Positions 35,724 to 64,000 of a DNA stretch of 64,000 nucleotides are shown here, piece by piece. Below the pieces are notes generated by a model. The model did no database searches. It was not told the DNA's origin and worked only from the letters and a program-made list of their open reading frames with translations. The DNA comes from Stramonita haemastoma (lineage: Eukaryota > Mollusca > Gastropoda > Neogastropoda > Muricidae). Position numbers and translations under genes: made by a program. The stretch covers positions 39,056,177 through 39,120,176 of the forward strand of contig CM060323.1 in the NCBI GenBank assembly GCA_030674155.1. Direction: 5' to 3'. Numbering within the stretch: position 1 is the first letter of the stretch; every line of letters begins with the position of its first letter.

Positions 35724-35752
35724 CACAGGAGGCATGCTGGATATTCTTTATT
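35697..35752 (-). terminator. AATAAA followed by a genomic A tract (minus strand)
   Basis: On the minus strand AATAAA (35752-35747) is followed 23 bases later by about 27 A residues. This could be the poly(A) site of PCMTD, whose stop is 3.5 kb upstream on this strand. The long A run in the genome looks more like the tail of a retroposed sequence. TTTATT at 37241-37246 and 36504-36509 are other minus-strand AATAAA candidates. Confidence 0.35.
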
Positions 35753-35869
35753 TTAATTTTAATGGATACCACTTTACGTCACAGCAGATTTCTCTGCATG
35801 AAATTCGGCTGCTCTCCCTGGGGAGAGGCGCGTTGCCACAAGTGCAGTGCCACCCGTTATGTTCTGTTT

Positions 35870-35933
35870 CTGTGACACTCTGGGTGCTGACATGAACTAC
35901 AGGATCTTTAACGTGCATATTTGATCCTTTGCA

Positions 35934-35984
<51 letters not shown>

Positions 35985-36050
35985 ACACACACACACACAC
36001 ACACAGAGGTACTGGCAGGTTTGCACTTGTCCTGCACCAGTGGAAGCATG
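35870..36050 (-). repeat. SINE family D fragment with (TA)n(CA)n
   Basis: The motifs 'gacatgaactacaggatctt' and 'actggcaggtttgcac' also occur in the same order at 63339-63440, where a tRNA-like head is present. A TA/CA tract (35938-36005) sits between the two motifs. Confidence 0.6.
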
Positions 36051-39000
36051 TCTTCCGTGGGAAGAGTAGCTCCCACTTCACTAGAATACTGTGTGATGTT
36101 CCCTTTACTTCCTTCCACCTTTTGTCATCATTCTTCCTTCAATGGCAAAAATAACCTAGACTTTCTGTGCTTTGGGCATTTAGAAGTTCTGTGGGTCTGG
36201 AAGTGGGTTATGGGTTTGATCCAGGCCCTGACGGCTGGCCATATAGTGCATGCATGTGGGGGAGAAATGTGGCAGAGCGAAAGTGGCTTTTACTTTCACC
36301 TGAACCTTTCCAGTGATTCACACACTGCAAATACACAAAAACAGCCTGGCAAAACAAAGCATTTCAGTAAGTGTGCAGCCTTCATGATACTTCTGTGGGC
36401 ACAATATACAGGAATATGCTGAATTCTACAAGTATTGAATGCAACAAGAGAAACAAACCAGACTTACACATGCAGTTTTCAAGGCAAAACATTTGACCCA
36501 ATTTTTATTTCCAATAAACCACACACAAGTATGTACAGAATATTGTATCACACATATTGTTTTTCAAGGGCTTCTCTTCATCTGCAAGCCAATGTATATA
36601 AGTACAGGCAACAGGTACTCGCCCCTGGCAACAATGGTACTTCCAAACATTAATGGATACTGTGCAGGTCACTTCATGACCTTTGAATACTCAACCTCAA
36701 AAATAACTATTTACACAGTTGTTAAGGCTATTTCAAAGGTTACACAGCTAAGGAATAAAAGAAGACTGGTCTGAATAACTTCACTGAACTATCTAAAATC
36801 AAGTCCGGCTTGAATGGGTCATCAATCTCCAACATATTACATGAAATCAACAAAAGGATGTGATATATACACAGGCGCTTTTTTTTTTCCTTTCTTCCAG
36901 ACACTTTGTGTGAATTAATCATTCATTTCAACTGTAAATGCCAACTCGCAGAAAGCGAGCCTAATGCAATGTAATTTCATACTGAATGAAGTGATGACAG
37001 TAAATGAATCTTCATAATGATGGATACAATGAACTTTACACATGTAGATCATGACGAGTGCATTTCTAATTGTATTCTCCAATTCTAAAGACAAACAGGT
37101 ATGTAGTCAGCATGGTTGCACATGTATACAATGCTGCAATTTGCCCAACTGCAGATATGTCACAAAATCTCAAAATTCCATCATAATGCAGCTGAAACAT
37201 GTCACTTGTAGCAGTTTCTTTTCGGGGTAAGAACATCCTTTTTATTAAAATGTTTTCAATGTCAGATTTTTGTGACTGGGTATCAAACTTAAATTCATTC
37301 ATTTTTGAGAACCTTTCTCATTAAAAAAGAAAAAAAGAATCTTTAAATTCTACCAAGGATCTAACATCCCCTGGTTGCCAGGACTAAATATGATAGAATC
37401 AGGTACTGAAAAGAAAAGACATACATTTTTCACAGCAATAGCATCATTTTTGGCTCTTTACTAGCACAAGATACAGTGTTACGTGCTCCAATACTTTTTT
37501 TAAACAAACAACTATCCTTAACACTTATGCTTAAAAAAAAAAGTTTTTCGGAACAAACAGTGTGGTCTCCTAAAACTTCGGAAAAACGAAAAAGTAAAAA
37601 GACCCCCCACCCTCTCACTCAGTATGAAAAACTAAAAACAAAAACTAGTAAAACAAAATAGACTGCAATACAAGCAGTAGATGCCATAGTAAGAACAGAT
37701 ACAATGAATAACTTTGTTTTGAAAGCCGAAAAAACGGTCACTACAATGAATGGTACTATTTCAGCCGAATAAACAATTAAAAAGAAAATTCGTCTATTAC
37801 TTGATTTTGCCATTGTCAAGAACACAAAGTACTTTCCTTCAAGAAACTTAGTAAGAATGATGACTAAAAATGGTTCCTCATTAAAAAAAATGACTAGCAA
37901 AGTTCTACTCTGCTGAGCTAAAAGCTGAATCTAATTTCGTGCAGATATATAATGGAGAGGGATGGGGTGGGATGGGGTGGGCTCTGCCAGCTTTAACCAA
38001 CCTAACACACACTGCCTCCAAAATTCACTGTCGTGCTTAACAATGCCTCAAGGAATAAGGGAGAAATCATCTCAGTCTAGCCAAGGAAAAAAAAAAAAAA
38101 AAGAAGAAAAAAGACTCAGTCCTAGTCATACTGTGATGGCATTTGGCAGTTCACTCTCCATTTATACAGGCATACCCTAGTTGTGTTAGTGGTGTGCACA
38201 TTTTTAATAACCACATACTTCTGTGAACATTTTCTTTTTAAAATTTGTTGAGCATACTGTTCATTTTGAGTGAGAAAACAGTTCTCGGGACATCCAAACA
38301 GTTAACAGGGTGGATTGTGAGAGCAAATATTCTGGAAAAAGCCTCAGATTTCATGAGGTCACCTTAATTTACATATTGTCTCATTAATCATATGACGTGC
38401 TGAAAAAGCAAGAACTGAACAATATTTCCGCTTTTGTTTTGTAACCTGTACACAAATTTCTCCTGCTTCAAACACACCCAAAACATTCAGTCAGTTTGAG
38501 AAACTCAGAATTTACCTCGGAAGAAATGACTAATTACTTTTCAGTTCATTTTCACTGACAGTGCAGGTGAACATGAAGGCCATGTCAAGGTCACCACTAC
38601 ACCAAAGATGGGACTAAACCCTCAACATAATTTAAACAGCTGAAAAACAAACAAGCCTCCCCGAAAAATGAAACCCCAACAAACAAAATTTCCCAGACAA
38701 TTTGATCTGGCTCATAACAAAATTACCAGACTGAAAAAAAAATCTCCAAAATATATATCCTTCAAATTATCATGCTAACGACACCCCCCCCCCCCCCCCC
38801 AAAAAAAAAAAAAGTTTCCATATCGTGCATGCAAGAAATGACTGAACTTTTCAACCTACACGTACAAGGTAAAAATCAAACTTCATAAATTTCAAGCTCT
38901 GAAACCGTACGTTAACAAACTTAACCTGTGACAGGAAGGGGGAAACACCCCACAGAAAATCATGAGCAGAAAAATCACTCGCACAAACACCATCACTCCT

Positions 39001-39231
39001 TGTAAATACTCTAATCCGGAGTTCACAATGTTGTCAGACAGTTTGTCAAGTGCACACCTGGACTTCCAGATAAAACCCCTAAGCCCACCCAAACACTCAC
39101 AGTGACTCGCTATGCTAGCAGTCTTGTTCAAAACCAGTTTTCCTAGTCCCCCCAAAAAAGCAGGGGGGGCAAAGTCAATAATGAAAGACCTTGGACTGAG
39201 TACTGGTCACACGCCAGAGACGACCAATCAA
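36051..39231 (-). other. Region downstream of PCMTD, possibly 3' UTR
   Basis: There is no coding exon or recognised repeat of size. A C run and an A run (38784-38815) and a 'gggatggggtgg' duplication near 37960 are the only low-complexity marks. How much is 3' UTR cannot be set from sequence. Confidence 0.4.
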
Positions 39232-45035
<5,804 letters not shown>

Positions 45036-45907
45036 TTACCGGAAAATTAGATCATCTTGTTTTTGTCAAATGTATACATACCACTTTCTTGTTTCATGCG
45101 TTAGGAAGTGATTCTGGAAAAACTTTTTTGTTTAATGTTAGTGCTAAAAAGAATTCTTATATATTAGAACCAAAACTTACAATTAAAAAATGTGATGTTC
45201 TTTTTCTAATAATTTTTTAAAACATCAATTTCAAGACATACATAAAAAAAAGAAAAAAGAAAAAGAAGTGTCTACAATGTAAAATCTGACTGGTAAATTC
45301 TCTCTCTTCTTCTGCACCCTTTTCCCTGTCACTAAAGTTAAAGATCTTTAGCTAAAGGCTTAAAATAACAAAAACAAACGTAAACTCTTTCATGCCCAAA
45401 AAAGTAACAGCACAAAATGTGGACTTTGTTGAAGACAAACGGTGAAATACAATATCGCAGACTAGGCCACATTCTCCAGTTCTATAAAAAGATAAGATTA
45501 CAGATAAAACTCACACTCATTCCCAGGTGAAAACAAATTACAACAGTGATATCCACTTAAGTACAGGAACGCCATGTTTACTACATAACACATGACTTTA
45601 GTACAGTGCATTGCTATCATTTCCTTTACAGCTTTTGGCAGCTCAGAACTTTCATCTCATTAATGTAAGACATACGGTTCTTACACATTAGAAAAATTTG
45701 GGTGATGTATAAAGGGACACACATACAGACACGATAGCAGTAAAATCATCTGCTTACTTTTACATGGGTTTTAACCTTTTTCCTGTAACCATTTTTATGT
45801 TTCTATCCCCCCCCCCCCCCCCCCCCCCCAAAAAAACAACAACCCCCCACCTAAAACAACAACAAAAACAAACACATCCAAAATAGCTCTATTCTATTTA
45901 CTATAAT

Positions 45908-45970
45908 AAAAGTGTGTGTATATGTGTGTTTGTATGTGTTTGTGTGGTGTGTGTGTGTGTGTGTGTTGTG

Positions 45971-46027
<57 letters not shown>

Positions 46028-46029
46028 GT

Positions 46030-46116
<87 letters not shown>

Positions 46117-46145
46117 GTGTGTGTGTTGTGTGTGTGTGTGTCTGT
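45908..46145. repeat. (GT)n microsatellite, large
   Basis: About 230 bases of GT with scattered TTGT and GGTG interruptions. The 90-150 residue open frames over it are artefacts. Confidence 0.97.
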
Positions 46146-46329
46146 GTGTATGCGCAAGAGACAAGAGCGAGAGCAAGAGAGAGGGTGGGGTACAGTAGTG
46201 AAATGCATGTTTGTACTTTCCAAGCAATGAAAATGGAAAAAATTACAAAGTAAATGATTAAAAAATCCCAAAACCTTGATATGAAGTGCAAACAGTTACA
46301 GCATTCATAATTTCGACATATGCATACAC

Positions 46330-46332
<3 letters not shown>

Positions 46333-46418
<86 letters not shown>

Positions 46419-46420
46419 GT
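46333..46420. repeat. (GT)n microsatellite
   Basis: A pure GT tract. Confidence 0.97.
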
Positions 46421-49400
46421 AAATTCAAAACATTTTTCTGGTGAGCGTTCTCTCCATTTTCTCTCTAAATCACTATTTTAAAGACAATTTTCAGTCTGTT
46501 CACTGGCTGACAAAATAAACAGGTACCGGTATAATGTTAATATGTCTGATTTTTTTTAGCACTGTGATACCGGTATTTTTAGCATTTCTTTTTCTAATGG
46601 CCAGAATTTTGTGCAAGTCATGAAACATATACAATACAGTATATATCCTACTTGTGCCCACAGGGAAGGGTTGTTCAAAGTAGGTGGCAAATAATGCCAT
46701 TAAAGTTAAATCAATGATGCATAGCCATTGTCCATAGAGACAGACCAAAACACCAAGTTGAGATTTTGTATTTTCAGGTGAAGCACACACTGTTCTTGTT
46801 GAGATTATATTTTAGGTGAAGGACATACTGTAAGTCTAGCTTTTTTTCTCCACAGGTAAACAAAAACAAACCAAGCATAACAAAACATCTAAGCATGTTT
46901 GCAAGTTGCTTAACAAGTTCTTCTTATAAAAAAAAAAAAAAACCCGCTATTTCCTGTTGTTGCGCTTTGTCCATTAGCAGTCTTCAGTACAGGCCATTTA
47001 ATTTCAAAATAGAACTGTTTTGCTTTGATAAAATTTGCATGCTCTATGATCTGGAGAGAACTTGTTTTAAAAATATTTGTTAGCAGTTTTCAAACACTAT
47101 GTTGTCCATCTCTTCTGTGAATTAGTCTGAAATGTATAATTTAGTAGCACTTCCTTCACTCCCCTTTCCTTTTTTCCCTTTGTGTTATAACTAATAAGAT
47201 AAAAGTTCCTTGCAAAAAAACAACAACCCCCCCCCCCTGCTCAAAAAGGTATGATTTTTCTAAATTCTAATTCAAAGTACCAAAAAAACAAGGACATATC
47301 ATTTCATTTTTAGGTGTTTTTTTAATTAAAGAAAAAAAATCTACATATGTATACATTAAATATTCTTCTTACTATCACAAGCTCTCTTCTGCAAGAAAAA
47401 CTCCAAACCAAGAAAGGGGAAATAAGTGTCAGCTCTACATGCAGTGGTCCTTCATATTGCATTTACAGCACTATCACTTTTATTCCCTTCCACTTTTTCT
47501 AAGAGATGGTGTCCCACACAATGATATACTACATTCCACCAGACTTCCATACTAAACAATTTCTTCAGATCCATTCTACAAGTGTTTCATCTATTATCTC
47601 AATATGAAGCCATTTCCCCAGAAAGTTGAAAATAAAAAAGAGTTGTCTGGCTATGCCAAACAGTATCTTAATTTTCATTGCCCGTAAAAAACCATTCAGC
47701 TGAAACAAGCACACAGTGGAAAGGTAACTGTAAAATGAATTGGTATACTGTTATGAACTGCACTGGGAAACTGCTATGAACAGAATGATTATATCCAGTC
47801 TGCAGAGCAACTTCAGTAAGGATAATATTAATAATGTTGCCATAAATGGCATCATTCAAACCCATCTTTTTTCTCTAGTGCTTTACAACTAAAAAGCATA
47901 AAACTTAGGCATGACTTGTGGGAGTGCAACTATATTGTGAAAGTGAAATTTGATATCATACTTCAACAAGATCATTTTCCCTAGCACTTCACAACTAAAA
48001 AGCATATATATAACAAATTATAAGGCATAACTAAGGTAAATGCAATAGTTTTTAAGTATGTGGAAATTCAGATAAGCCATCTTGCTGACATAAACTGATA
48101 AAACACCATAGCAAAATGAGAACGCATGCATCTGAATTTCACAACTGAACACCTTTTCTATCCCTTTCAGCAGAATGACTTTGAAATATTACTTGTAGTA
48201 CTTGAAGTAAACTCCTATTAGTATTACAAAGATGTAGATCTTACCAAAAAGCCTTTTCTTTCAAACCTGTTAATCAAGTAAAATTAAAATATGTGACGCT
48301 CCACCACATAATGAGACGCATTACACCAGAGGTCAATTTTTAGTTATTCACATGTTATCAAACTGCAATAAAATGGCTATACAATACAAAACAGATTGAA
48401 TATCGGACAATTCTAGGAAAAGTTATTGCAAGTTGAAATGCAATTGACTGCAGGAAATGACAAAATGAGAAATTGACAAGTTTAGCATCCTAATAGTGGT
48501 CAGAATGAGGGCTTGGATATTTTAAAAACAATTTTAAAGGCAAAATGAAACAAAATTATGATTTGATATTTCACTCTAAGGTAGAATAATGGCTATACAT
48601 TAATAATCAATCAAAATCTCAAAATTGTCAACTTGACCCAATTTGCCTTTAATGGCTCCTAGCGGAATAGTGGGTTATGTGCTAAGCGACTCATTTCGTG
48701 GTGGACCGCCACATATGTAATATATTCCTTTTGAAACTGCCATGGATGAAATGCAAATTGGAACACCTAGAGCCTTCTCTGGTTAGTGGTTATCATTTCT
48801 TTCATCTCTGTTAATATTTTGCTATAAGTAATATGATACAAGTGTTCACATATTGCTAATGGCAACACTTTTATTGCATTTGAAATCAAACTCTTTTAAA
48901 AAAAAAGATTTTTTTTTTACTGACTGGGTTTACTGATTTCAGTCACTGAAACTGACTGCAGCATTAAAAAAAATTCAAGGTCAAAGAAGGTTAATTAATT
49001 ATTAAACCAAGAATGATGAAGATCTAGACAGTACCTTTTGATTATAGTTTGCAAATGTTGCCGAGGGAGAGTTTATCAAAATACTTTTATGTTACCTTTG
49101 ATTCACTTAATTAAGCTGAGTTAAGAATGCCAACCTTCTGCCTCTTCCTTAACAGCTAGTGGTGATTTTGTACTGCTGTTAACTCTGTTTATGGAGTAGT
49201 AGTTGTACTAATTCAATTGTAGTTGTTGCTGTTTGTTTGTTTGTACCACCCCCCCTTTTAATAAACATTGTATCTATCTAGATATAATATCATTCGTGCA
49301 TTTCGGCTTGGTTGCCGAATTGCTTGGTGTAAGCTTATCAAAAAAGTGTTAATAATGTGTTGATCTTCGATAAAACCAAAATACAACTACTAATAACTTC

Positions 49401-49798
49401 ATACAGTTCTTGCCTTTCTTTGCAATGTACACACGTTATGAAAAAAAACGAACAACAAAAAAAACAACAACAACAGCAACGTTGTTAGAAGGTTTTATTT
49501 TCGTCACAACGCAAATGTTGCTCTGCTGAACAAAGTACAGTCTGATCCAGTTCCTGTTTCCGTCTGCTCAAATTGAGAAAGGCAAAGCAAAATCTTGGTA
49601 GGCCCAAAGTAAATTGACAAACAAGCAAATATGTAAAAATGGAAAGTCTGTGACAACCTACGACAAAGAGCAACTGAAATAATTTGGACGATCTAGTAGG
49701 CCTATGTGGCAAAAGTATGCTCCGACCTAAACAGCCTTGACTTCTCTGCTGGTCGTTCAGACAAAAACCCCGAGATTGGGAACTGTAGACCAAGTCTT

Positions 49799-50262
49799 AC
49801 ATTACGCAAAATTCGCAAAGTGATCCGTTCCAAGCGATAAGTAAACGCAAACAGACTTATGCCATATTAAACATACATCTTAAGTCAATGTAAACATACT
49901 GTTCAAACCGATGCAGAAGTTAGTCAAAGATGCAGGCCAACAGACAAAATTCTCTCGCAGTAGCAAGTCACCCAGCTGGCTCGGATCAAAACAACAACAT
50001 TGACCATGACGTCACGTATTAACATAGACAGTGGTTTCAAGTTCACCTTTTTAAACTATACTGTCAGAATGAATAACTAATTAATAAAAACGGCCAAAAT
50101 CTTTGCACTAGAAAATAAATCACTGAAACTTCATGTTTAAAAAAATTCCACTTTAATTCTACTTGTACACTTAAAGGAACAGCATCAATATCCCGACTCT
50201 CACGTTTTAGCTGTTCCAGTTACTCCCACGGCAAATGGCCGAGGTATCAGAATAATTCAGCG
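49799..50262. promoter_or_regulatory. Candidate divergent promoter of PCMTD and L3MBTL
   Basis: The palindrome TGACGTCA (CRE consensus) lies at 50007-50014. To its left, a minus-strand segment ends at a donor-like AAT|GTAAGA near 49799, a possible PCMTD 5' UTR exon. To its right, a plus-strand segment ends at a donor GCG|GTGAGA (50262/50263), a possible L3MBTL first exon. That segment holds a six-codon upstream ORF starting ATGGCCGAGG. CpG is more frequent here than in the neighbouring DNA. Transcription evidence is absent, so this is inference from layout. Confidence 0.4.
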
Positions 50263-53200
50263 GTGAGAAATGGTTATTTTTATGAAATAGAAGTGTAAGT
50301 GTACTATAAAACAAGTGTAAATAAGTTTGTAGGATCTTGTTTTACACTTTTGAATATTGTGGATAGCACTAAAAGTGTTATTTTGCTATAAAAATTGAAA
50401 AAAATACGACTTCTTCGAAGGAAAGTTTTGTTTTCAGCTTTTTCGTCATTCAAGTTTGACGAATTTGATTTCGTTTACTTATGATTTCAATTGCTGCTGA
50501 TGCTGGATATTATCTTAATATTTAACTGTAAATGCTTAACCAATATTTGACTGTGATTTTTTACCTTTTCTTGCTGTCTATCGTAAAGTTTAGTTTAAAG
50601 AAAGTGTTACAGTAAAGTAGCATGTAGAATGATTAGGCTATCGAAAGCGAGGCTGCGTCCGTGTAGTCTTTCCCGGGTTCCGCTTATAACAGAAAAAGAA
50701 TGAGAAAAAGATAATTCACGAAATTACAACTTGTTTTCCATTTTCTTTTGAACCCCCTTTCGGTAAACTTACGTTAATTTTATCAAGCTTTGTTATGAAT
50801 TCTGCGCTAGTGTCTGTGGTCTTGTTTTATTCATATAAAAAGTAAGTCATGTTCTGTCCGCCATTAGAAGCGTGTCACATGGTTTTGCATTTAAAAAAAA
50901 AAGAGGAAATTTTTATATATAGACAGTTTTATTTGGTGTTTTCAGTTGTGTTAGTAATTGTAGTTTCATTGATAGGCTTTGAGTTTTTGTTTGCTGGTCT
51001 TTAAAGAGCTGTTTACAGTTATGAGTGATCATGTACAATACAAAAATCTCACTTTTTGTGGGGGAAGGGTCTTATTTTTTCTTTTTATTTTCATGGAAAG
51101 TTTTTAACTCAAAATGTACACACCATACCCAAGGAACACGCTGTATGTCTTTCTGCCATGTGGTATAAAGTTGTTCATTTTGAACCTGTGGATTTACATG
51201 AGTGACCAAAAGAAAAAAGAAATGAAAAAACTATCAAGTATTACTATCAGATTAATTTTGCTCTGACAAAGCATAATACACTGGCATTAGGTAAGTAAAA
51301 TAAGGATAAGATTTTATTTGTTCAGGAAAGTGAAAGAAAAAAGTTATGTAAGTATCCAACACATGGTGCTGGTTATTGGTTTTAATTTGAATTTTGTTTT
51401 TGGAATATGAAGATTGCTTTGAATGTTATTGTTGATTATGCATTATATATAAATTTATTGTGTAATTATTTCAGAAGCATTGTAGTACAAACTGTGTATT
51501 GGTTGCTAAATCATTTTAGTTGTTGGTCTGAAGTGAAATTGTGTATATATGAGTAAATTGCACTGCTTTTGTAGTGAATGTTGAAACTTATATGATTTAA
51601 ATTACTTTCAAAATATTTCATTTAAAAGAAAGATCAAGCAAGAAAGCTTGCTTCACTTTAAGACATGGTGCACACTTTAAAATGTCAAGAATCAACATAC
51701 AAAATTATCCCCCCACCCCACCCATGGAAAAAAAAAAGGAGGAAAGAAATGGCTTTTATTTGTTCTGAGTAAAATTTTTTTTTTTTAATTGCAAAACCAA
51801 CATGAACATCTGTTCAGTGGAAGTGAATTCTATCAAAATATATTCAGTCCCTCCAGCCTGAATACATAGAAGATCACTAATTGTGATGATTTTATTTTTT
51901 ATTTTTTTTTATTTTAAAATTCTGATATTTTTCTTCAAAATAGTTATGTTTAAATGAACATAAAGTTTCTACATAATGTATATGACATGTATTCAAGCAT
52001 GTCAGGCATAGTAATGTATAAACAGAGAATAAAACAACCTCAGTTGAAATGCTGATGCATAAAATAGTCATACTCTTGATACTGTGGCAGCTTATTAGAA
52101 GAATGTTATATTTAATGATCAGTATGTCCAGATTGCTGTTTTAATACTTATTAGAATGTTTTGTTTTTATTGTGGTTTTATCATTTATAGTTAAAAACAA
52201 GACATTTTTGTTTGTTGCTCAGTTAAAAAAAAATCATAGAAACAGAGACAAACTAGAGATGCTCTCACAGCCTAAACTGTTTTTAGCTTATATCTTTCTT
52301 TTTTTTTTATTTTTTTTTTTTTTTTTTTAGTAGTCTTGCTGATCTATCCAAAGTGAATATTGAAAAAAAAAATCTGAAGTTTTTTATTTTTTTCCCAAGC
52401 CCTCATTTCATACTTTTAAAAAATCATTTTTGAAAACGTTCAGCATTAAAACAAATCTTTATTTGATATTTGAAAATTTCTCTTGTTCTTGCTGCTTACA
52501 AAAATCAGACACCAGGTCTTTGGCCTTAAGAGCTTTCCCTTTAGAACTCTGCTAGACCGATTCTTCTGAAACATAAAATTTTTATTTGAGGTTCATCTTC
52601 AGGGAAGAGTGTGACTAGCATATTTTGCTCTTCTCTCAAATTCTTTTGAAAACACTATCCTATAAAATTATTTCCATCAGTGAGTAATCTGGTTTGCTCC
52701 GTAAAAAATTTGAAACATTCTCAGGACATCAATTTCACTGTTTCTTCTTTGTGAGATAAGAAGTATTTAAATTGAAGTGAACTGAATTTCCTTTTGTGTC
52801 TGAAATTCCACTCTTGAAATCAGTGCTGGTTGAAACATCAACCAGTATTCAACCAGCCCAAATTTCTTAAGTTTCAAGATCTGTACACTAAGCCTCTCTA
52901 AAACATGATAGATAACAGTATAGTTTGTACCTGGAATCCAGACTCTCTTATATACTGAAATTTTATAATTGAATGATTTACTTTTGGGATGCATTTAAAG
53001 CTGAAATTTGGAGTACTGATAGTCCATACCAAAGTACCACAAGATTCAATGGAATCAGTGCACAGCAACAAGGAGGAGAATCCCTATGAAAACTTTCATC
53101 AGATCTGTCTGAACTTTAAGAATTCAACAGGTACGCACTGGCAGGTCACATTACTTGGAATGAATAATAGAAATATTGTGTAAAATCTAAATTTAGGTAG

Positions 53201-53552
53201 CCTAGATGTTTTTTTTTTTCATAATAGAGAATATCAGGCAGAATAGAGATGTACAGCTGTTATTCCTCATAAGGTGATTCAGTAGGAGAAAAAAAACAAA
53301 AACTATGAGTTCAGTGATTTCTTGTTCTTTCTAAATTTTGTATGGAAGTAAATTGAAAAGAGTTCTTTTCATGAAGAAGGAAATAAAAAAAAAGAAGCTA
53401 ATTCAGAATTCTATGCAAAAAATCCTAAACAAATAACTCAGTAGATGATTTAAAAGGTTAAGGAAATTTATAATAAGAAGTGGAATGAAAATCATCCACA
53501 CTTGCCTAAAACATTGGGTCTGCAGAGTCGGGTGACGTGACTTGCGTTTCAG
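50263..53552 (+). other. Probable first intron of L3MBTL
   Basis: AT-rich unique sequence with T and A runs. No exon, RNA gene or recognised transposon is supported. Confidence 0.4.

Positions 53553-64000
<10,448 letters not shown>

Noticed and set aside
45851..46291. Open frames of 90-150 codons rich in Cys/Val or His/Thr
   Set aside because: They are translations of (GT)n/(CA)n microsatellites. The same applies to frames over 2870-3181, 3695-4222, 42800-43210, 53933-54500 and 61112-61373.

Overview
This window looks like animal nuclear DNA, most likely a mollusc and probably a gastropod. The evidence is spliced genes with long introns, heavy dinucleotide and tetranucleotide microsatellites, many poly-C/poly-G runs, and a dense population of tRNA-derived SINEs, MITE-like DNA transposons and non-LTR fragments. 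I cannot name the species from sequence alone.

Three protein-coding genes are supported. (1) About 6.4-31 kb, plus strand: a MYT1-like C2HC zinc-finger protein. Its start codon is at 11892 and its stop at 28492-28494. It has small exons, one very large exon (14749-18625) made mostly of Ser/Pro/Gln/Lys repeats, and zinc-finger exons at 20.7-26.0 kb. (2) 44.73-39.23 kb, minus strand: a PCMTD (protein-isoaspartate methyltransferase domain-containing) gene. Its four coding exons carry a methyltransferase fold, a SOCS-box-like segment, a long acidic tail and the conserved C-terminus. (3) About 50.2 kb to the window end, plus strand: the N-terminal part of an L3MBTL (lethal(3)malignant brain tumour-like) chromatin reader, cut off inside its FCS-type zinc finger before any MBT repeat. 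Genes 2 and 3 are divergent, and a CpG-containing stretch with a perfect CRE palindrome near 50.0 kb may be a shared promoter.

All three genes are broken by single-base frame slips, several of them in C or G runs, although the protein stays readable across each slip. Seven lie in the large exon of gene 1, one in the last exon of PCMTD and several in L3MBTL. I infer assembly indels rather than three decaying genes.

Region by region: 0-6.3 kb is SINE fragments and microsatellites. 6.3-28.5 kb is gene 1, whose introns hold a 5'-inverted non-LTR fragment, two copies of a TIR element, a Harbinger-like MITE, two piggyBac-like MITEs, a SINE with a perfect 14-bp target duplication and a SINE containing a 5S rRNA-like segment. 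28.5-39.2 kb is 3' UTR and intergenic DNA with a 49-bp minisatellite split by a hAT-like element. 39.2-49.8 kb is PCMTD. 50-64 kb is L3MBTL. The most notable signals are the composite tRNA/5S SINE, the transposon-split minisatellite with a reconstructable target site, the GC-AG intron before the zinc finger, the micro-exon versus relic-finger puzzle, and the SUMO-motif-rich repeat exon.
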